From NCBI GenBank assembly GCA_019416865.1, contig DXWL01000005.1:14081-78080 (forward strand): 64,000 bases of DNA, read 5' to 3'. Within the stretch, counting starts at the first letter, position 1. Each line of letters begins with the position of its first letter. Shown here one piece after another: positions 54,580 to 63,295 of the stretch. The DNA is from Fusobacterium sp. (GTDB lineage Bacteria; Fusobacteriota; Fusobacteriia; Fusobacteriales; Fusobacteriaceae). Made by a program: the position numbers and the translations under genes. The notes under the pieces were generated by a model. The model searched no databases and had not been told where the DNA came from. It saw only the letters and a program-made list of their open reading frames with translations.

Positions 54580-55642
54580 TATTTTTGTTTTTATAGCAGA
54601 AAAATTAATTGATGTTCTTATTTTTTTTGCTAAGATAATTATGGGAATTTTAGGTGTAATAAAAGCAAAACATCTTGGTTTTGCAATAATTATTACAATA
54701 GTGGGAATAACAGGTTTTGGGGTTATAAATGTAACTTTAAGACCTTTCAGTGATGAAATTACAAATTTAGAGAAATTTACAGATTATTATCAGGAAACTG
54801 ATGAAGAAAATGGAGGATATTCTCTTCTTAGCAGTAACTATTATACTATTCACAAAATTTATGATACAGCAGGTAAAAAAATACTTGGTGATTTAGAAGA
54901 TACAAAACTTCTTCTTCAAAAACCTCAAAGAATACCTTATAAAGTTGTTGCAGGGGATACACTTTCAGGTATATCAGAAAAGTTCAACCAAAAAATTGCA
55001 ATAATAAAAATGAACAATCCTGATTTGACTGCAAATATAAGAATAGGGCAGGAAATAGATATTGCCTCTGTAAATGGGGTGTTTTATAAAGTTAAAAAGG
55101 GAGACAGTCTTTATAAAATAGCTTATAAATATAAAGTGAGTGTTGATGATATAAGAAATTATAACGCTCTTGAAACAGAGGAACTTGCTGTTGGGCAAGA
55201 GATATTTTTAAAAGATCCAGATATAGATGTGGTTACTGAAATGGCACCTCTTGGCAGTGGATTTAAAATGCCGGTAACTTATACGGGAGTTTCAAGTCCA
55301 TATGGAAATAGATTCCATCCAGTACTTAAAAGATATATTTCCCATGCAGGAGTTGACCTAAGAGCAAGATATATTCCTGTATATGCTTCAAGAGGAGGAA
55401 CTGTAATTTTTGCAGGAACTCAAAGCGGATATGGAAAACTTGTTAAAATAAAACATGCTAACGGTTATGAAACAAGATATGCTCATCTTAATAAAATTTA
55501 TGTAAGAAATGGGCAAAAGGTAAAACAGGGAGATAATATAGGTCAAAGTGGAATGACAGGAAGAGTAACAGGACCTCATCTTCATTTTGAAATAAGAAAA
55601 AATGGAAAAACTTTAAATCCAATGAGAGTGTTGGATAGATAA
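54563..55642 (+). CDS. LysM-containing M23 peptidase
   Basis: A 359-residue envelope protein. One membrane anchor (about 35-55) is followed by two LysM peptidoglycan-binding domains (KVVAGDTLSGISEKF and YKVKKGDSLYKIAYKY). An M23 peptidase domain (about 238-355) has zinc-site motifs HAGVDLRA and HLHFEIRKNG, plus RYAHLNKI. It is probably an active endopeptidase, or a divisome activator of the EnvC/NlpD type. The start ATG at 54563 lies inside rho and has only a weak AAAGG nearby, so its translation may depend on that of rho. Confidence 0.9.
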   Translation: MKRCIDIFVFIAEKLIDVLIFFAKIIMGILGVIKAKHLGFAIIITIVGITGFGVINVTLRPFSDEITNLEKFTDYYQETDEENGGYSLLSSNYYTIHKIYDTAGKKILGDLEDTKLLLQKPQRIPYKVVAGDTLSGISEKFNQKIAIIKMNNPDLTANIRIGQEIDIASVNGVFYKVKKGDSLYKIAYKYKVSVDDIRNYNALETEELAVGQEIFLKDPDIDVVTEMAPLGSGFKMPVTYTGVSSPYGNRFHPVLKRYISHAGVDLRARYIPVYASRGGTVIFAGTQSGYGKLVKIKHANGYETRYAHLNKIYVRNGQKVKQGDNIGQSGMTGRVTGPHLHFEIRKNGKTLNPMRVLDR

Positions 55643-55660
55643 AATAAAAAAGTTTTATAG

Positions 55661-55690
55661 ATAGGGATTATTTTATTAATATTCCCTATT
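55661..55690 (+). terminator. Possible terminator
   Basis: ATAGGGA (55661-55667) and TCCCTAT (55683-55689) form a 7-pair stem with a 15-base A/T loop and a weak T-rich tail. It could end the miaB-rho-peptidase transcript. Confidence 0.4.
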
Positions 55691-55726
55691 TCTTTATATA
55701 CAATATTTTTTAGAGGGGGAATAGCA

Positions 55727-56755
55727 GTGAGTATTAGGGAGTTTTTGAGAAAAAAAGATGTGGTAATAAGCACAGAGAGATATCTTATAGGAGCTTTGAG
55801 CAATATGGCAATGGGGCTTTTTGCTTCTCTTCTTGTAGGTACTATTTTAAAAAGTGTAGGAGGAAAATTTCATATTGCTTATTTAACAGAGCAGGTTGCA
55901 CCGATGGCAATGAGTATGACAGGTTCTGCAATAGGTGTTGCTATTGCAATGGCACTTAAGGCTCCCCCTCTTGTTATGTTTGCAGCTACAATAACAGGAG
56001 CTTCAGGAAATGCAGCAGGAGGTCCTGTAGGGGCTTTAATTGCAACAGTTGTAGGAGTTGAGTTGGGAAAACTTGTGTCAAAAGAAACAAAGATAGATAT
56101 AATTCTTACTCCAACTTTAACAATAATTTCTGGAATGTTGGCAGGAGGAGTTGTAGGTCCAAGTATTGCAAAAGTAATGTGGGCATTTGGAGAACTTGTT
56201 ATGAGAGCAACTGAACTTCAGCCTTTTTATATGGGAATAATAGTTTCTGTTGTAGTGGGAGTAGTACTTACTCTTCCTATAAGCAGTGCAGCTCTTTGTA
56301 TGATGCTTGGGCTTAGCGGATTGGCAGCAGGAGCAGCAACAGTGGGATGTTGTTGTCAAATGGTTGGATTTGCTGTGATGAGTTTTAGAGAAAATGGCTG
56401 GGGAGGACTTGCAGCTCAAGGAATAGGAACATCAATGCTGCAGATGGGAAATATTGTAAAAAACTGGAAGATATGGATTCCCCCTACACTTGCTTCAGCA
56501 ATTTTAGGACCTCTTTCAACAATGGTTTTTAAAATGGAAAACAGTCCTATAGGGGCAGGAATGGGAAGCTGTGGTTTTGTTGGACAGATAGCAACTATAT
56601 CTTCAATGAATGAAGCTGGAAGAGGAGGAATAAACCTTTATATTATAATAATTCTTCTTCATTTTATTCTTCCGGCTATAGTAACACTTGTAATAGCCTA
56701 TTTTATGAGAAAGAAAAATTATATAAAAGATGGAGATTTGAAATTAAACCTTTAG
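55727..56755 (+). CDS. PTS EIIC-like membrane protein
   Basis: A 342-residue integral membrane protein with about eight to ten hydrophobic segments, rich in Gly and Ala, resembling the EIIC_2 family (PF13303 type). Characteristic stretches are ATITGASGNAAGGPVGALIA and GAGMGSCGFVGQIATI. The start is GTG at 55727 behind GAGGGGGAA. No EIIA, EIIB or sugar enzyme is adjacent, so a classical PTS role is doubtful. These lone proteins are of unknown function and may be substrate facilitators. It stands between the M23 gene and ispG. Confidence 0.78.
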   Translation: MSIREFLRKKDVVISTERYLIGALSNMAMGLFASLLVGTILKSVGGKFHIAYLTEQVAPMAMSMTGSAIGVAIAMALKAPPLVMFAATITGASGNAAGGPVGALIATVVGVELGKLVSKETKIDIILTPTLTIISGMLAGGVVGPSIAKVMWAFGELVMRATELQPFYMGIIVSVVVGVVLTLPISSAALCMMLGLSGLAAGAATVGCCCQMVGFAVMSFRENGWGGLAAQGIGTSMLQMGNIVKNWKIWIPPTLASAILGPLSTMVFKMENSPIGAGMGSCGFVGQIATISSMNEAGRGGINLYIIIILLHFILPAIVTLVIAYFMRKKNYIKDGDLKLNL

Positions 56756-56816
56756 GGGAAAAAAGCAGTCAAAAAGAAGAATAAATTATATTACAAAATA
56801 TAACGGAGATAAGATT

Positions 56817-57872
56817 ATGAGAAAGAGCAGAGAGATACAGATAGGAAATATTTTTATGGGAGGAGATAATCCTGTAGTTATTCAATCTATGACAAATACT
56901 TTTACAAAAGATGCAGAGGCTACAATAAAACAGATTTTAGAATTGGAAGCAGAGGGGTGTCAGCTTGTAAGAGTAACAGTAAATAATGAAGAAGCAGCAG
57001 AAGCGATAAAAGAGATAAAAAAAGGAATACACATTCCTCTTGTTGCAGATATTCATTTTGATTATAAATTAGCAGTAAAAGCTATTGAAAATGGAGTTGA
57101 TAAACTTAGAATCAATCCTGGAAATATTGGTGATGATGAAAAAGTAAAAATTGTTGTAGAAAAAGCAAAAGAATATAATGTTCCTATAAGAATAGGTGTG
57201 AATTCAGGTTCTATTGAGAAAAAAATTCTGGAAAAATATGGAAAACCTACTGCTGATGGTATGGTTGAAAGTGCTATGTATCATGTTGGACTTTTAGAAA
57301 AATTTGATTTTCATAATATAGTTATCTCATTAAAAGCAAGTAATGTGCAGATGATGGTTGAAGCATACAGAAAAATAGCTGAGCTTGTAGACTATCCTCT
57401 TCACTTAGGAGTAACAGAAGCTGGAACAGCTTTTCAGGGAACTGTAAAATCTGCAATTGGAATAGGAAGTCTTTTAGTTGATGGAATAGGGGATACAATA
57501 AGAGTATCTCTTACAGAAAATCCTGTGGAAGAAATAAAAGTTGCTAAAGAAATTCTTAAAGTACTTGGTCTTAGAAAGGGTGTTGAAATAATTTCGTGTC
57601 CTACTTGTGGAAGAACAGAGATAGATCTTATAACTCTTGCAAAAAAAGTAGAGAAAGAGTTCAGTGGTCTTGAAAAAAATATAAAAATTGCTGTTATGGG
57701 TTGTGTTGTAAATGGACCAGGAGAAGCAAGAGAGGCTGACTATGGTGTAGCAGGAGGAAAAGGAGAGGGGCTTCTTTTCAAAAGAGGTGAAATTATAAAA
57801 AAAGTAAAAGAAAATGAAATAATTTCTGAATTGAGAGCTATGATAGAAGGTGATAATTGTGAAAAAAATTAA
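56817..57872 (+). CDS. ispG: 4-hydroxy-3-methylbut-2-en-1-yl diphosphate synthase
   Basis: Iron-sulfur enzyme of the MEP isoprenoid pathway, 351 residues, feeding undecaprenyl carrier and quinone synthesis. The N-terminal TIM barrel starts with the family sequence GGDNPVVIQSMTNT. The cluster ligands lie in ISCPTCGRTE and MGCVVNGPGE, with the conserved Glu near the latter. CGGAG precedes the ATG. The lipoprotein gene starts inside its end. Confidence 0.96.
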   Translation: MRKSREIQIGNIFMGGDNPVVIQSMTNTFTKDAEATIKQILELEAEGCQLVRVTVNNEEAAEAIKEIKKGIHIPLVADIHFDYKLAVKAIENGVDKLRINPGNIGDDEKVKIVVEKAKEYNVPIRIGVNSGSIEKKILEKYGKPTADGMVESAMYHVGLLEKFDFHNIVISLKASNVQMMVEAYRKIAELVDYPLHLGVTEAGTAFQGTVKSAIGIGSLLVDGIGDTIRVSLTENPVEEIKVAKEILKVLGLRKGVEIISCPTCGRTEIDLITLAKKVEKEFSGLEKNIKIAVMGCVVNGPGEAREADYGVAGGKGEGLLFKRGEIIKKVKENEIISELRAMIEGDNCEKN

Positions 57873-58296
57873 ATATTTTTTATGTGTTTTTGCAATGATA
57901 TTTTTTGCAGGGTGTACAGCTTTAGATGCTCTTCTTCCTCAAACTTCTACAGATGAAATAAGTCTTGTAAAAGAAGAGGGAAGATATCTTTTTATGGTAA
58001 ATTATAATGAAAAATATGCAGAGCATATGTATCTTGATAATGTTCAAATAAAATCAGGAGTTCCTTATTATGTAAAAGAAGGAAAATATTGGTTTAGATT
58101 TGATGACATACAGCAATATAGAATTTCTCTTATGTTCAGTGGTTCAAAAGGAGGATCTGATGACGATGATTTTGATGGACCTACTGATATGAGCTATCAA
58201 TTTGTAAAAAGAATTAATATGAATGAAGATAAAGTCATTAATTTGGAAGGAAAAAGCAATAAAATAATTTTTGTAAAAGGAAAAGGTTTCAAATAA
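57859..58296 (+). CDS. Small predicted lipoprotein, function unknown
   Basis: A 145-residue protein from GTG at 57859 (KKIKYFLCVFAMIFFAGC), preferred because AAGGTGA lies at 57847-57853; an in-frame GTG at 57850 overlaps that site. A signal peptide ends in the lipobox FFAGC. The mature domain is small, with aromatic-rich beta-like stretches (YLFMVNYNEKYAEHMYL) and an acidic patch SDDDDFDG. No family is recognised. It overlaps ispG by 14 bases in a different frame, so the two are coupled. It is followed by a 95-base A/T-rich gap before the ECF sigma gene. Confidence 0.78.
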   Translation: MKKIKYFLCVFAMIFFAGCTALDALLPQTSTDEISLVKEEGRYLFMVNYNEKYAEHMYLDNVQIKSGVPYYVKEGKYWFRFDDIQQYRISLMFSGSKGGSDDDDFDGPTDMSYQFVKRINMNEDKVINLEGKSNKIIFVKGKGFK

Positions 58297-58391
58297 AATA
58301 AAAAAAAATTAACTTTTTTAAAAAAAATTAGGTCAAATAAATTATAAAAGGAAAGAGAACATTAAAAAAGTTATGATACAAAGGGGAGATT

Positions 58392-58841
58392 ATGGATTTT
58401 GATGAGATTTACGACGAGTATTTCGATCGGGTATATTACAAAATCCTCAGTTCAGTAAAAAATCCGGAAGACGCAGAAGATATTGCACAGGAAGTATTTA
58501 TAAGTGTATATAAAAATCTGCATAAGTTTCGTGCAGACAGTAAAATATATACTTGGATATATAGGATTGCTATAAACAAAACTTATGATTTCTTTAGGAA
58601 AAAGAAAATAGATCTGGAATTGAATGAGGAGATACTTAATATAGCTGACAACGAAGATCTTAATGGAAGCATGATTGTTGAGGAAAATTTAAAAAAACTC
58701 AACAAAGAAGAGAGGGAAATTTTACTGCTGAAAGATGTATACGGATATAAACTAAGGGAGATATCAGATATGAAAAACAGAAATATTTCCACTATTAAAT
58801 CAATATATTACAAAGCACTTAAGAGTTTGGAGGAGGATTAG
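58392..58841 (+). CDS. ECF-type RNA polymerase sigma factor
   Basis: A 149-residue sigma factor with region 2 (YYKILSSVKNPEDAEDIAQE, then KIYTWIYRIAINKTYDFFRKK) and region 4 (LNKEEREILLLKDVYGYKLREI), and no regions 1 or 3, the ECF layout. AAAGGGGAG precedes the ATG. The next gene, a short membrane protein, starts four bases later and is the likely anti-sigma factor; a periplasmic protein follows. The set resembles an envelope- or metal-stress switch. A self-recognised promoter upstream is expected, but I could not identify one with confidence. Confidence 0.92.
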   Translation: MDFDEIYDEYFDRVYYKILSSVKNPEDAEDIAQEVFISVYKNLHKFRADSKIYTWIYRIAINKTYDFFRKKKIDLELNEEILNIADNEDLNGSMIVEENLKKLNKEEREILLLKDVYGYKLREISDMKNRNISTIKSIYYKALKSLEED

Positions 58842-58845
58842 GCAT

Positions 58846-59163
58846 ATGACACCGAAGGAAAGAGTCAGACTGAATGTATATAAAGCATTACTGGAAGAGG
58901 AAAAAAGAAAGAGCAGAAGAAAATCATATCTGTCAGTATCAGTTTTTGTAATAGGAATTTTTGCAGGTTCAATTTATAATTTTATACCAAGCAGAAATGT
59001 ACAGATTATGGAACCTGTAAGAAATTATACAGCTGAAGTTGGAGAAAAAAGTTTTAGAAGCAATATGGAAGCTATAGATAATTTCTTTAATAAAAATTCT
59101 ATCGAACAGGAACAAAAAGAGATAAAAACAGATGAATACTTTGTAATGAATATGCAGGTGTAA
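58846..59163 (+). CDS. Short single-span membrane protein, possible anti-sigma factor
   Basis: A 105-residue protein with a basic cytoplasmic N-terminus (about 1-27), one membrane segment (about 28-47, YLSVSVFVIGIFAGSIYNFI) and a short periplasmic tail. No zinc-binding anti-sigma motif (HxxxCxxC) is present, so this is not a ZAS-type factor. The role is inferred from position only: it starts four bases after the ECF sigma gene. GGAGGA lies before the start, at the end of the sigma gene. Confidence 0.7.
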   Translation: MTPKERVRLNVYKALLEEEKRKSRRKSYLSVSVFVIGIFAGSIYNFIPSRNVQIMEPVRNYTAEVGEKSFRSNMEAIDNFFNKNSIEQEQKEIKTDEYFVMNMQV

Positions 59164-59176
59164 TTGGAGGCTTAAC

Positions 59177-59638
59177 ATGAAAAAAATATATACTATAATT
59201 TGCAGTTTACTATTAGGAAGCACTCTTTTGGCAGCTGATGTACCAACAGAAAGTCTTGGAGTGATAACAGATAAGGATTTTGCTCAAATAGGAGTATCCA
59301 GAGAAAGCGTAATAAAGGCTAAAGAGATTATTGATAAATCAAGAAACAGATATGAATATCTTATTCTGGACAGAAGAAGCAAGGAACTTGAGATAAATAA
59401 ATGTATCTTGGAGGGTGCTGATAAAAACTGGGATAAGATACAGGAATTGGCAGATCAAATTGGTAAAATAGAGGCTGAAATCCTTAAAGACAGAATAAAA
59501 TCTCAATATGAAGTGCAGAAATATATTAATCAGGAGCAGTATTTAAAAGCAAGAGAAGTGGCTATAAGAAGAATAGAAGCCGCCAGAGAAAGTAATAAAA
59601 GCGGAAAAATAACTGCACCTAAACCAGCAGAAAAATAA
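59177..59638 (+). CDS. Periplasmic helical protein, possible Spy/CpxP- or CnrX-like sensor
   Basis: A 153-residue protein with a clear signal peptide (MKKIYTIICSLLLGSTLLAA, cleavage after about 20). The remainder is helical and charged. The central arrangement (LILDRRSKELEINKCILEGA, then KIEAEILKDRIKSQYEVQ) resembles the antiparallel helices of Spy/CpxP/ZraP-like periplasmic chaperones and metal sensors. One Cys is seen; the family LTxxQ motif is not clearly present. GGAGG precedes the ATG. It ends the three-gene ECF operon before a strong terminator. The similarity is structural guesswork. Confidence 0.7.
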   Translation: MKKIYTIICSLLLGSTLLAADVPTESLGVITDKDFAQIGVSRESVIKAKEIIDKSRNRYEYLILDRRSKELEINKCILEGADKNWDKIQELADQIGKIEAEILKDRIKSQYEVQKYINQEQYLKAREVAIRRIEAARESNKSGKITAPKPAEK

Positions 59639-59661
59639 TAAAAAATAAAATATAAATTTTT

Positions 59662-59697
59662 AAGTCGGATAAATAAAAATTATCCGATTTTTTTTAT
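59662..59697 (+). terminator. Intrinsic terminator of the ECF operon
   Basis: TCGGATAA (59665-59672) pairs with TTATCCGA (59680-59687), extended by A-T and G-U pairs, followed by eight Ts. Confidence 0.9.
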
Positions 59698-59818
59698 TTA
59701 CAAAATAAAAATAATTTAGATAATCATTGATATAACAGTAACAAATTCATTCTCAGAAAATAAAATTAGAAAAAATCATATAAATTTTTAAAAAATATAT
59801 TTAATTTTTATGAAAATA

Positions 59819-59859
59819 TGCTATAATAAGTTTTAACAAGTACAAAATAAGTGTATAAT
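59819..59859 (+). promoter_or_regulatory. Tandem candidate promoters before the polysaccharide locus
   Basis: TGCTATAAT (TATAAT at 59822-59827) is an extended -10. A second TATAAT lies at 59854-59859, with TTAACA 15 bases ahead of it. The -35 elements are weak. Confidence 0.42.
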
Positions 59860-59881
59860 TAATTATAAATATTTAAACATG

Positions 59882-59915
59882 AATCAGGGATTATAAAAAT
59901 TCCTGATTTTTTTAT
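59882..59915 (+). terminator. Intrinsic terminator in the leader
   Basis: AATCAGG (59882-59888) pairs with CCTGATT (59902-59908), extended by a G-U pair, followed by TTTTTTT. It lies 30-50 bases after the candidate promoters. Confidence 0.75.
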
Positions 59916-59964
59916 ATCTTTTTTTTAAAAGTAGTAATTTTTTACTATAATTTTTTTAATTTTT

Positions 59965-60003
59965 AAGTGTATAAATGCTTATAAACATTTATACACTTTT
60001 TTA
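59965..60003 (+). terminator. Strong intrinsic terminator before the polysaccharide locus
   Basis: AAGTGTATAAATG (59965-59977) and CATTTATACACTT (59986-59998) are exact complements around an eight-base loop, followed by Ts. It lies 44 bases before the first polysaccharide gene, so transcription from upstream must pass it or start in the short space after it. Confidence 0.82.
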
Positions 60004-60046
60004 TTTGTTAGAAAAGCATGGATTTTATTTTTAGGGAGAGAGTTTT

Positions 60047-61348
60047 ATGAGGCACAGCAGAAATGGAAAAATAAGATTTTTTTATCTTTTGATTCTGTTC
60101 TTTATTTACAGAACTATTTTTATAGTTATGGATTTAAGTATTAATACATCAATATATGGAATGTTTCTTATTCTAGCTCTTTCATATTATCTTTTAAATT
60201 GTTTGAATTTTAATAAAAATCATTATAAATCAAGAGATTTTATAATCTCTTCAGCTTTAAATTTTGTATTATTTTTAATATTTTATCTTTTCTTAAAAAT
60301 GGAAAAGATGCTTGTAGGTTTTGTAGTTTATGATATTCTGCAAAACCTTTTGTTTGCACTCCTTTTAAGAGTATTTAAAAATCATAAAAGAGTTTTAATT
60401 TTAGGTGATGATGAACCAAAAGAAAAGATAGAAAAAATATTAAAAGATGAAGAAAAATATAGATATATTGGATTTATTGCTGAAAATAATAAAGATGCAA
60501 TGGGAACTATTTATGATGCTAAAAAAATAATAGAGGAAAATCAAATTGAGGAGATAATCTATACAAGCAGAAAAGAAGCTAAAAAATATTCAGAACAGAT
60601 TGTTGAGCTAAAACTTGATGGAATAGAAGTTACAGATTATTTAAGTTTTCTTGAACAAATAGAAGGAAAGATAGATATAAATAAAATTGATGATTTATGG
60701 GTTGTAACAAGTGATGGATTTAGAGTGCTTAATAATTCACTGCAGAAAAGAATAAAAAGACTTTTTGATATAGTTACAGCAGTTATTATTTTTATTCCTG
60801 CACTGCCTTTTATGATAATTACATATATATTAGTAAAACTAGATGTGGGAATTACAAATCCAATGAAGATTATAAAAAATCCAGCTTTCTTTAAACAAAA
60901 GAGAATAGGGTTCAGAGGAAAAGAGTTTGAAATTATAAAATTCAGAAGTATGAAAATCCATGATCCAAGTAAATTTTCAAAATATGCTTCGGAACATGAT
61001 AACAGAATAACAAAGTTTGGAAAATTTATGAGAAAAATGAGATTAGATGAACTTCCACAACTTATAAATGTACTTCGTGGAGATATGAGCTTTGTAGGTC
61101 CAAGACCTGAATGGAATGAACTTGGAAGAGATTATGAAAAGAAAATTAAGAATTATAAATTAAGATACGGAGTTGTGCCAGGACTTACTGGTTGGGCTCA
61201 AGTAATGTATCCATATGGGGCAAGTGTTGATGATGCAGCGAGAAAACTTGAATACGATTTGTATTATATAAAACATCAAGACTTTGTTATGGACTTAATA
61301 GTATTTTTTAAAACAATGAAAATTGTACTTTTTGGGAAAGGGATGTAA
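60047..61348 (+). CDS. Polyprenyl-phosphate sugar-1-phosphate transferase (initiating enzyme)
   Basis: A 433-residue WcaJ/WbaP-type enzyme that starts a surface polysaccharide by placing a sugar phosphate on undecaprenyl phosphate. About four N-terminal membrane segments (to about 110) precede a soluble nucleotide-fold domain (about 118-225). The C-terminal catalytic domain begins at about 235 with a hydrophobic hairpin. It contains FFKQKRIGFRGKEFEIIKFR, MRKMRLDELPQLINVLRGDM and SFVGPRP. GGGAGAG precedes the ATG. It opens the locus that continues past the window end. Confidence 0.93.
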   Translation: MRHSRNGKIRFFYLLILFFIYRTIFIVMDLSINTSIYGMFLILALSYYLLNCLNFNKNHYKSRDFIISSALNFVLFLIFYLFLKMEKMLVGFVVYDILQNLLFALLLRVFKNHKRVLILGDDEPKEKIEKILKDEEKYRYIGFIAENNKDAMGTIYDAKKIIEENQIEEIIYTSRKEAKKYSEQIVELKLDGIEVTDYLSFLEQIEGKIDINKIDDLWVVTSDGFRVLNNSLQKRIKRLFDIVTAVIIFIPALPFMIITYILVKLDVGITNPMKIIKNPAFFKQKRIGFRGKEFEIIKFRSMKIHDPSKFSKYASEHDNRITKFGKFMRKMRLDELPQLINVLRGDMSFVGPRPEWNELGRDYEKKIKNYKLRYGVVPGLTGWAQVMYPYGASVDDAARKLEYDLYYIKHQDFVMDLIVFFKTMKIVLFGKGM

Positions 61349-61350
61349 AG

Positions 61351-62190
61351 ATGGAAGAAAATTTAAAATTTTCAGTATTAATATCTATATATTGTAAAGA
61401 AATCCCTGAATATTTAGATTTATCTTTAGAGAGTATTACAGATAAACAAATATTAAAACCAGATGAAATTGTATTAGTTAAAGATGGTCCATTAACAAAA
61501 AAGCTTGATGATGTAATAAAAAAATATATAAATAAATATCCAAATTTATTTAAAATAATTTCTTTAGAAAAAAATTATGGATTAGGAAAAGCATTAAATA
61601 TTGGTCTTGAAAATTGTTCTTATGAACTTGTAGCAAGAATGGATGGGGATGATATTTCAAAACCTGAAAGATTTAAAGAACAGATTAAAATATTTAAAAA
61701 TAATCCTGATTTGGATATTTGTGGAAGTTGGATAGATGAATTTCAAATGAAAGATAAAGAATTAAAAGTTCAAAGTATAAGAAAAGTTCCTGAAACAAAT
61801 AATGAAATATATCAAAAACTTAAGTTTATTTGTGCTTTTAATCACCCAACAGTGATGTATAAAAAATCAAAAATATTAAAAGCAGGAAGTTATCTGCAGA
61901 CTTTTGCTTTAGAAGACTATTATTTATGGGTAAGATTAGCATTAAATAAATGTGAAATGTATAACATTCAAAAATCACTTATTTATTTTAGAGTAACAAA
62001 TGGGACAGCAAAAAGAAGAGGTGGCATAAAACTTTTAAAAAGTGATTTGAGATTTCAGAAATATTTATTAAAAGAAAAGTTTATAAATAAAAGAGAACAT
62101 TTAAAAAATGTATTTATTTATGGAATTTACAGAATAATTCCATGGAAATTGAGAGAAATTTTACAAAAAAGAAATAGAGGGAAAAAATGA
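61351..62190 (+). CDS. Glycosyltransferase family 2
   Basis: A 279-residue GT-A enzyme for polysaccharide assembly. The nucleotide-binding N-terminus is FSVLISIYCKEIPEYLDLSL, the metal-binding motif is ARMDGDDISKPERF, and the acceptor-side region contains FNHPTVMYKKS and ALEDYYLWVRLA. It starts two bases after the initiating transferase and overlaps wecB by four bases. The sugar is unknown. It resembles amylovoran- or capsule-type GT2 enzymes. Confidence 0.92.
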   Translation: MEENLKFSVLISIYCKEIPEYLDLSLESITDKQILKPDEIVLVKDGPLTKKLDDVIKKYINKYPNLFKIISLEKNYGLGKALNIGLENCSYELVARMDGDDISKPERFKEQIKIFKNNPDLDICGSWIDEFQMKDKELKVQSIRKVPETNNEIYQKLKFICAFNHPTVMYKKSKILKAGSYLQTFALEDYYLWVRLALNKCEMYNIQKSLIYFRVTNGTAKRRGGIKLLKSDLRFQKYLLKEKFINKREHLKNVFIYGIYRIIPWKLREILQKRNRGKK

Positions 62191-63281
62191 AAGTAGGATT
62201 AATATTTGGAACGAGACCAGAAGCTATAAAAGTAGCTCCTGTTTATCATGAATTAAAAAATAACGGGATAGATGTTAAAGCTGTAGTAACAGGGCAGCAT
62301 AAAGAAATGCTTTATCAGGTTCTTGATTTATTTGAAATAACTCCTGACTACGACTTACAAATTATGAAACAAGGACAAGGTCTTTCAGAACTTACAGGAA
62401 GATTAATAATAAAACTTGATGAAATAATAAAAAAAGAAAAATTTGATTATATTTTAGTTCAAGGAGATACAACTTCAGTTCTTGCAGGAGCACTTGCAGG
62501 GTTTTATAATCAAATTCCTGTTGGTCATATTGAAGCAGGACTTAGAACAGGAAATATTTATTCTCCATTTCCTGAAGAAGCAAATAGAAAATTAGTTGGA
62601 AATATTGCAGATGTACATTTTGCACCAACAGATACAAATGTAAATAATCTTTTAAAAGAGAACTATCCAAAAGAAAAAATAATAAAATGTGGAAATACAG
62701 TTATAGATGCTCTTTATTGGGTAAAGAAAAATAAAAGCAATGATATAGAAAAAATAAAAGAAAAATATAATCTTTTAGGAAAAAAATATATTCTTATTAC
62801 AATGCATAGGAGAGAAAATTGGGGACAGCCAATGGAAGAAACTCTTACAGCAGTAAAGAATTATTTAAAAGAGCATGAAGATTTATATTTAGTATTTCCA
62901 ATGCACTTAAATCCATTAGTAAGAGATGTTGTTCATAAAGTATTAGATAATTTTGAAAGAAAAATACTACTTGAACCATTAGAGTACTTGGAGTTTATAG
63001 CAGTAATGGATGGAGCTCATTATATAATGACAGATTCAGGAGGAGTACAAGAAGAAGCTCCAAGTCTTGGAAAACCTACATTAGTTTTAAGAGATACAAC
63101 AGAAAGACCAGAAGCAATAGAAGCAGGAACAGCAAAACTAGTAGGAACAAAATATGAAGATGTAACAAAATATATGCAACTTTTAGAGGGAGAATTATAT
63201 CATTTAATGGCAAAAGCTAATAATCCGTATGGTGATGGAAAAACCTCTAAAAGAATAAGAAAATATTTACAGATATATTAA
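62187..63281 (+). CDS. wecB: UDP-N-acetylglucosamine 2-epimerase (non-hydrolysing)
   Basis: Makes UDP-ManNAc from UDP-GlcNAc; 364 residues. Family motifs are IFGTRPEAIKVAPVYHEL, VQGDTTSVLAGALAGFY, GHIEAGLRTGNIYSPFPEE, TMHRRENWG and TDSGGVQEEAPSLGKP. It overlaps the GT2 gene by four bases. It shows that the polysaccharide probably contains ManNAc or a derivative such as ManNAcA. Its presence in this operon makes it a dedicated precursor enzyme. Confidence 0.95.
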   Translation: MKVGLIFGTRPEAIKVAPVYHELKNNGIDVKAVVTGQHKEMLYQVLDLFEITPDYDLQIMKQGQGLSELTGRLIIKLDEIIKKEKFDYILVQGDTTSVLAGALAGFYNQIPVGHIEAGLRTGNIYSPFPEEANRKLVGNIADVHFAPTDTNVNNLLKENYPKEKIIKCGNTVIDALYWVKKNKSNDIEKIKEKYNLLGKKYILITMHRRENWGQPMEETLTAVKNYLKEHEDLYLVFPMHLNPLVRDVVHKVLDNFERKILLEPLEYLEFIAVMDGAHYIMTDSGGVQEEAPSLGKPTLVLRDTTERPEAIEAGTAKLVGTKYEDVTKYMQLLEGELYHLMAKANNPYGDGKTSKRIRKYLQIY

Positions 63282-63295
63282 AAATAGGAGAAAAT

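Larger units (their letters stand above)
59698..60046. other. Gene-free leader before the polysaccharide locus
   Basis: About 350 bases without a gene. It contains three -10-like elements (59822-59827 with an extended TG, 59854-59859, 59946-59951) and two terminators (59882 and 59965), before the ribosome site AGGGAGAG of the sugar transferase. The order allows either one or two short RNAs or a long leader subject to attenuation or antitermination. No known riboswitch or JUMPstart-like motif is recognised. Confidence 0.55.
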
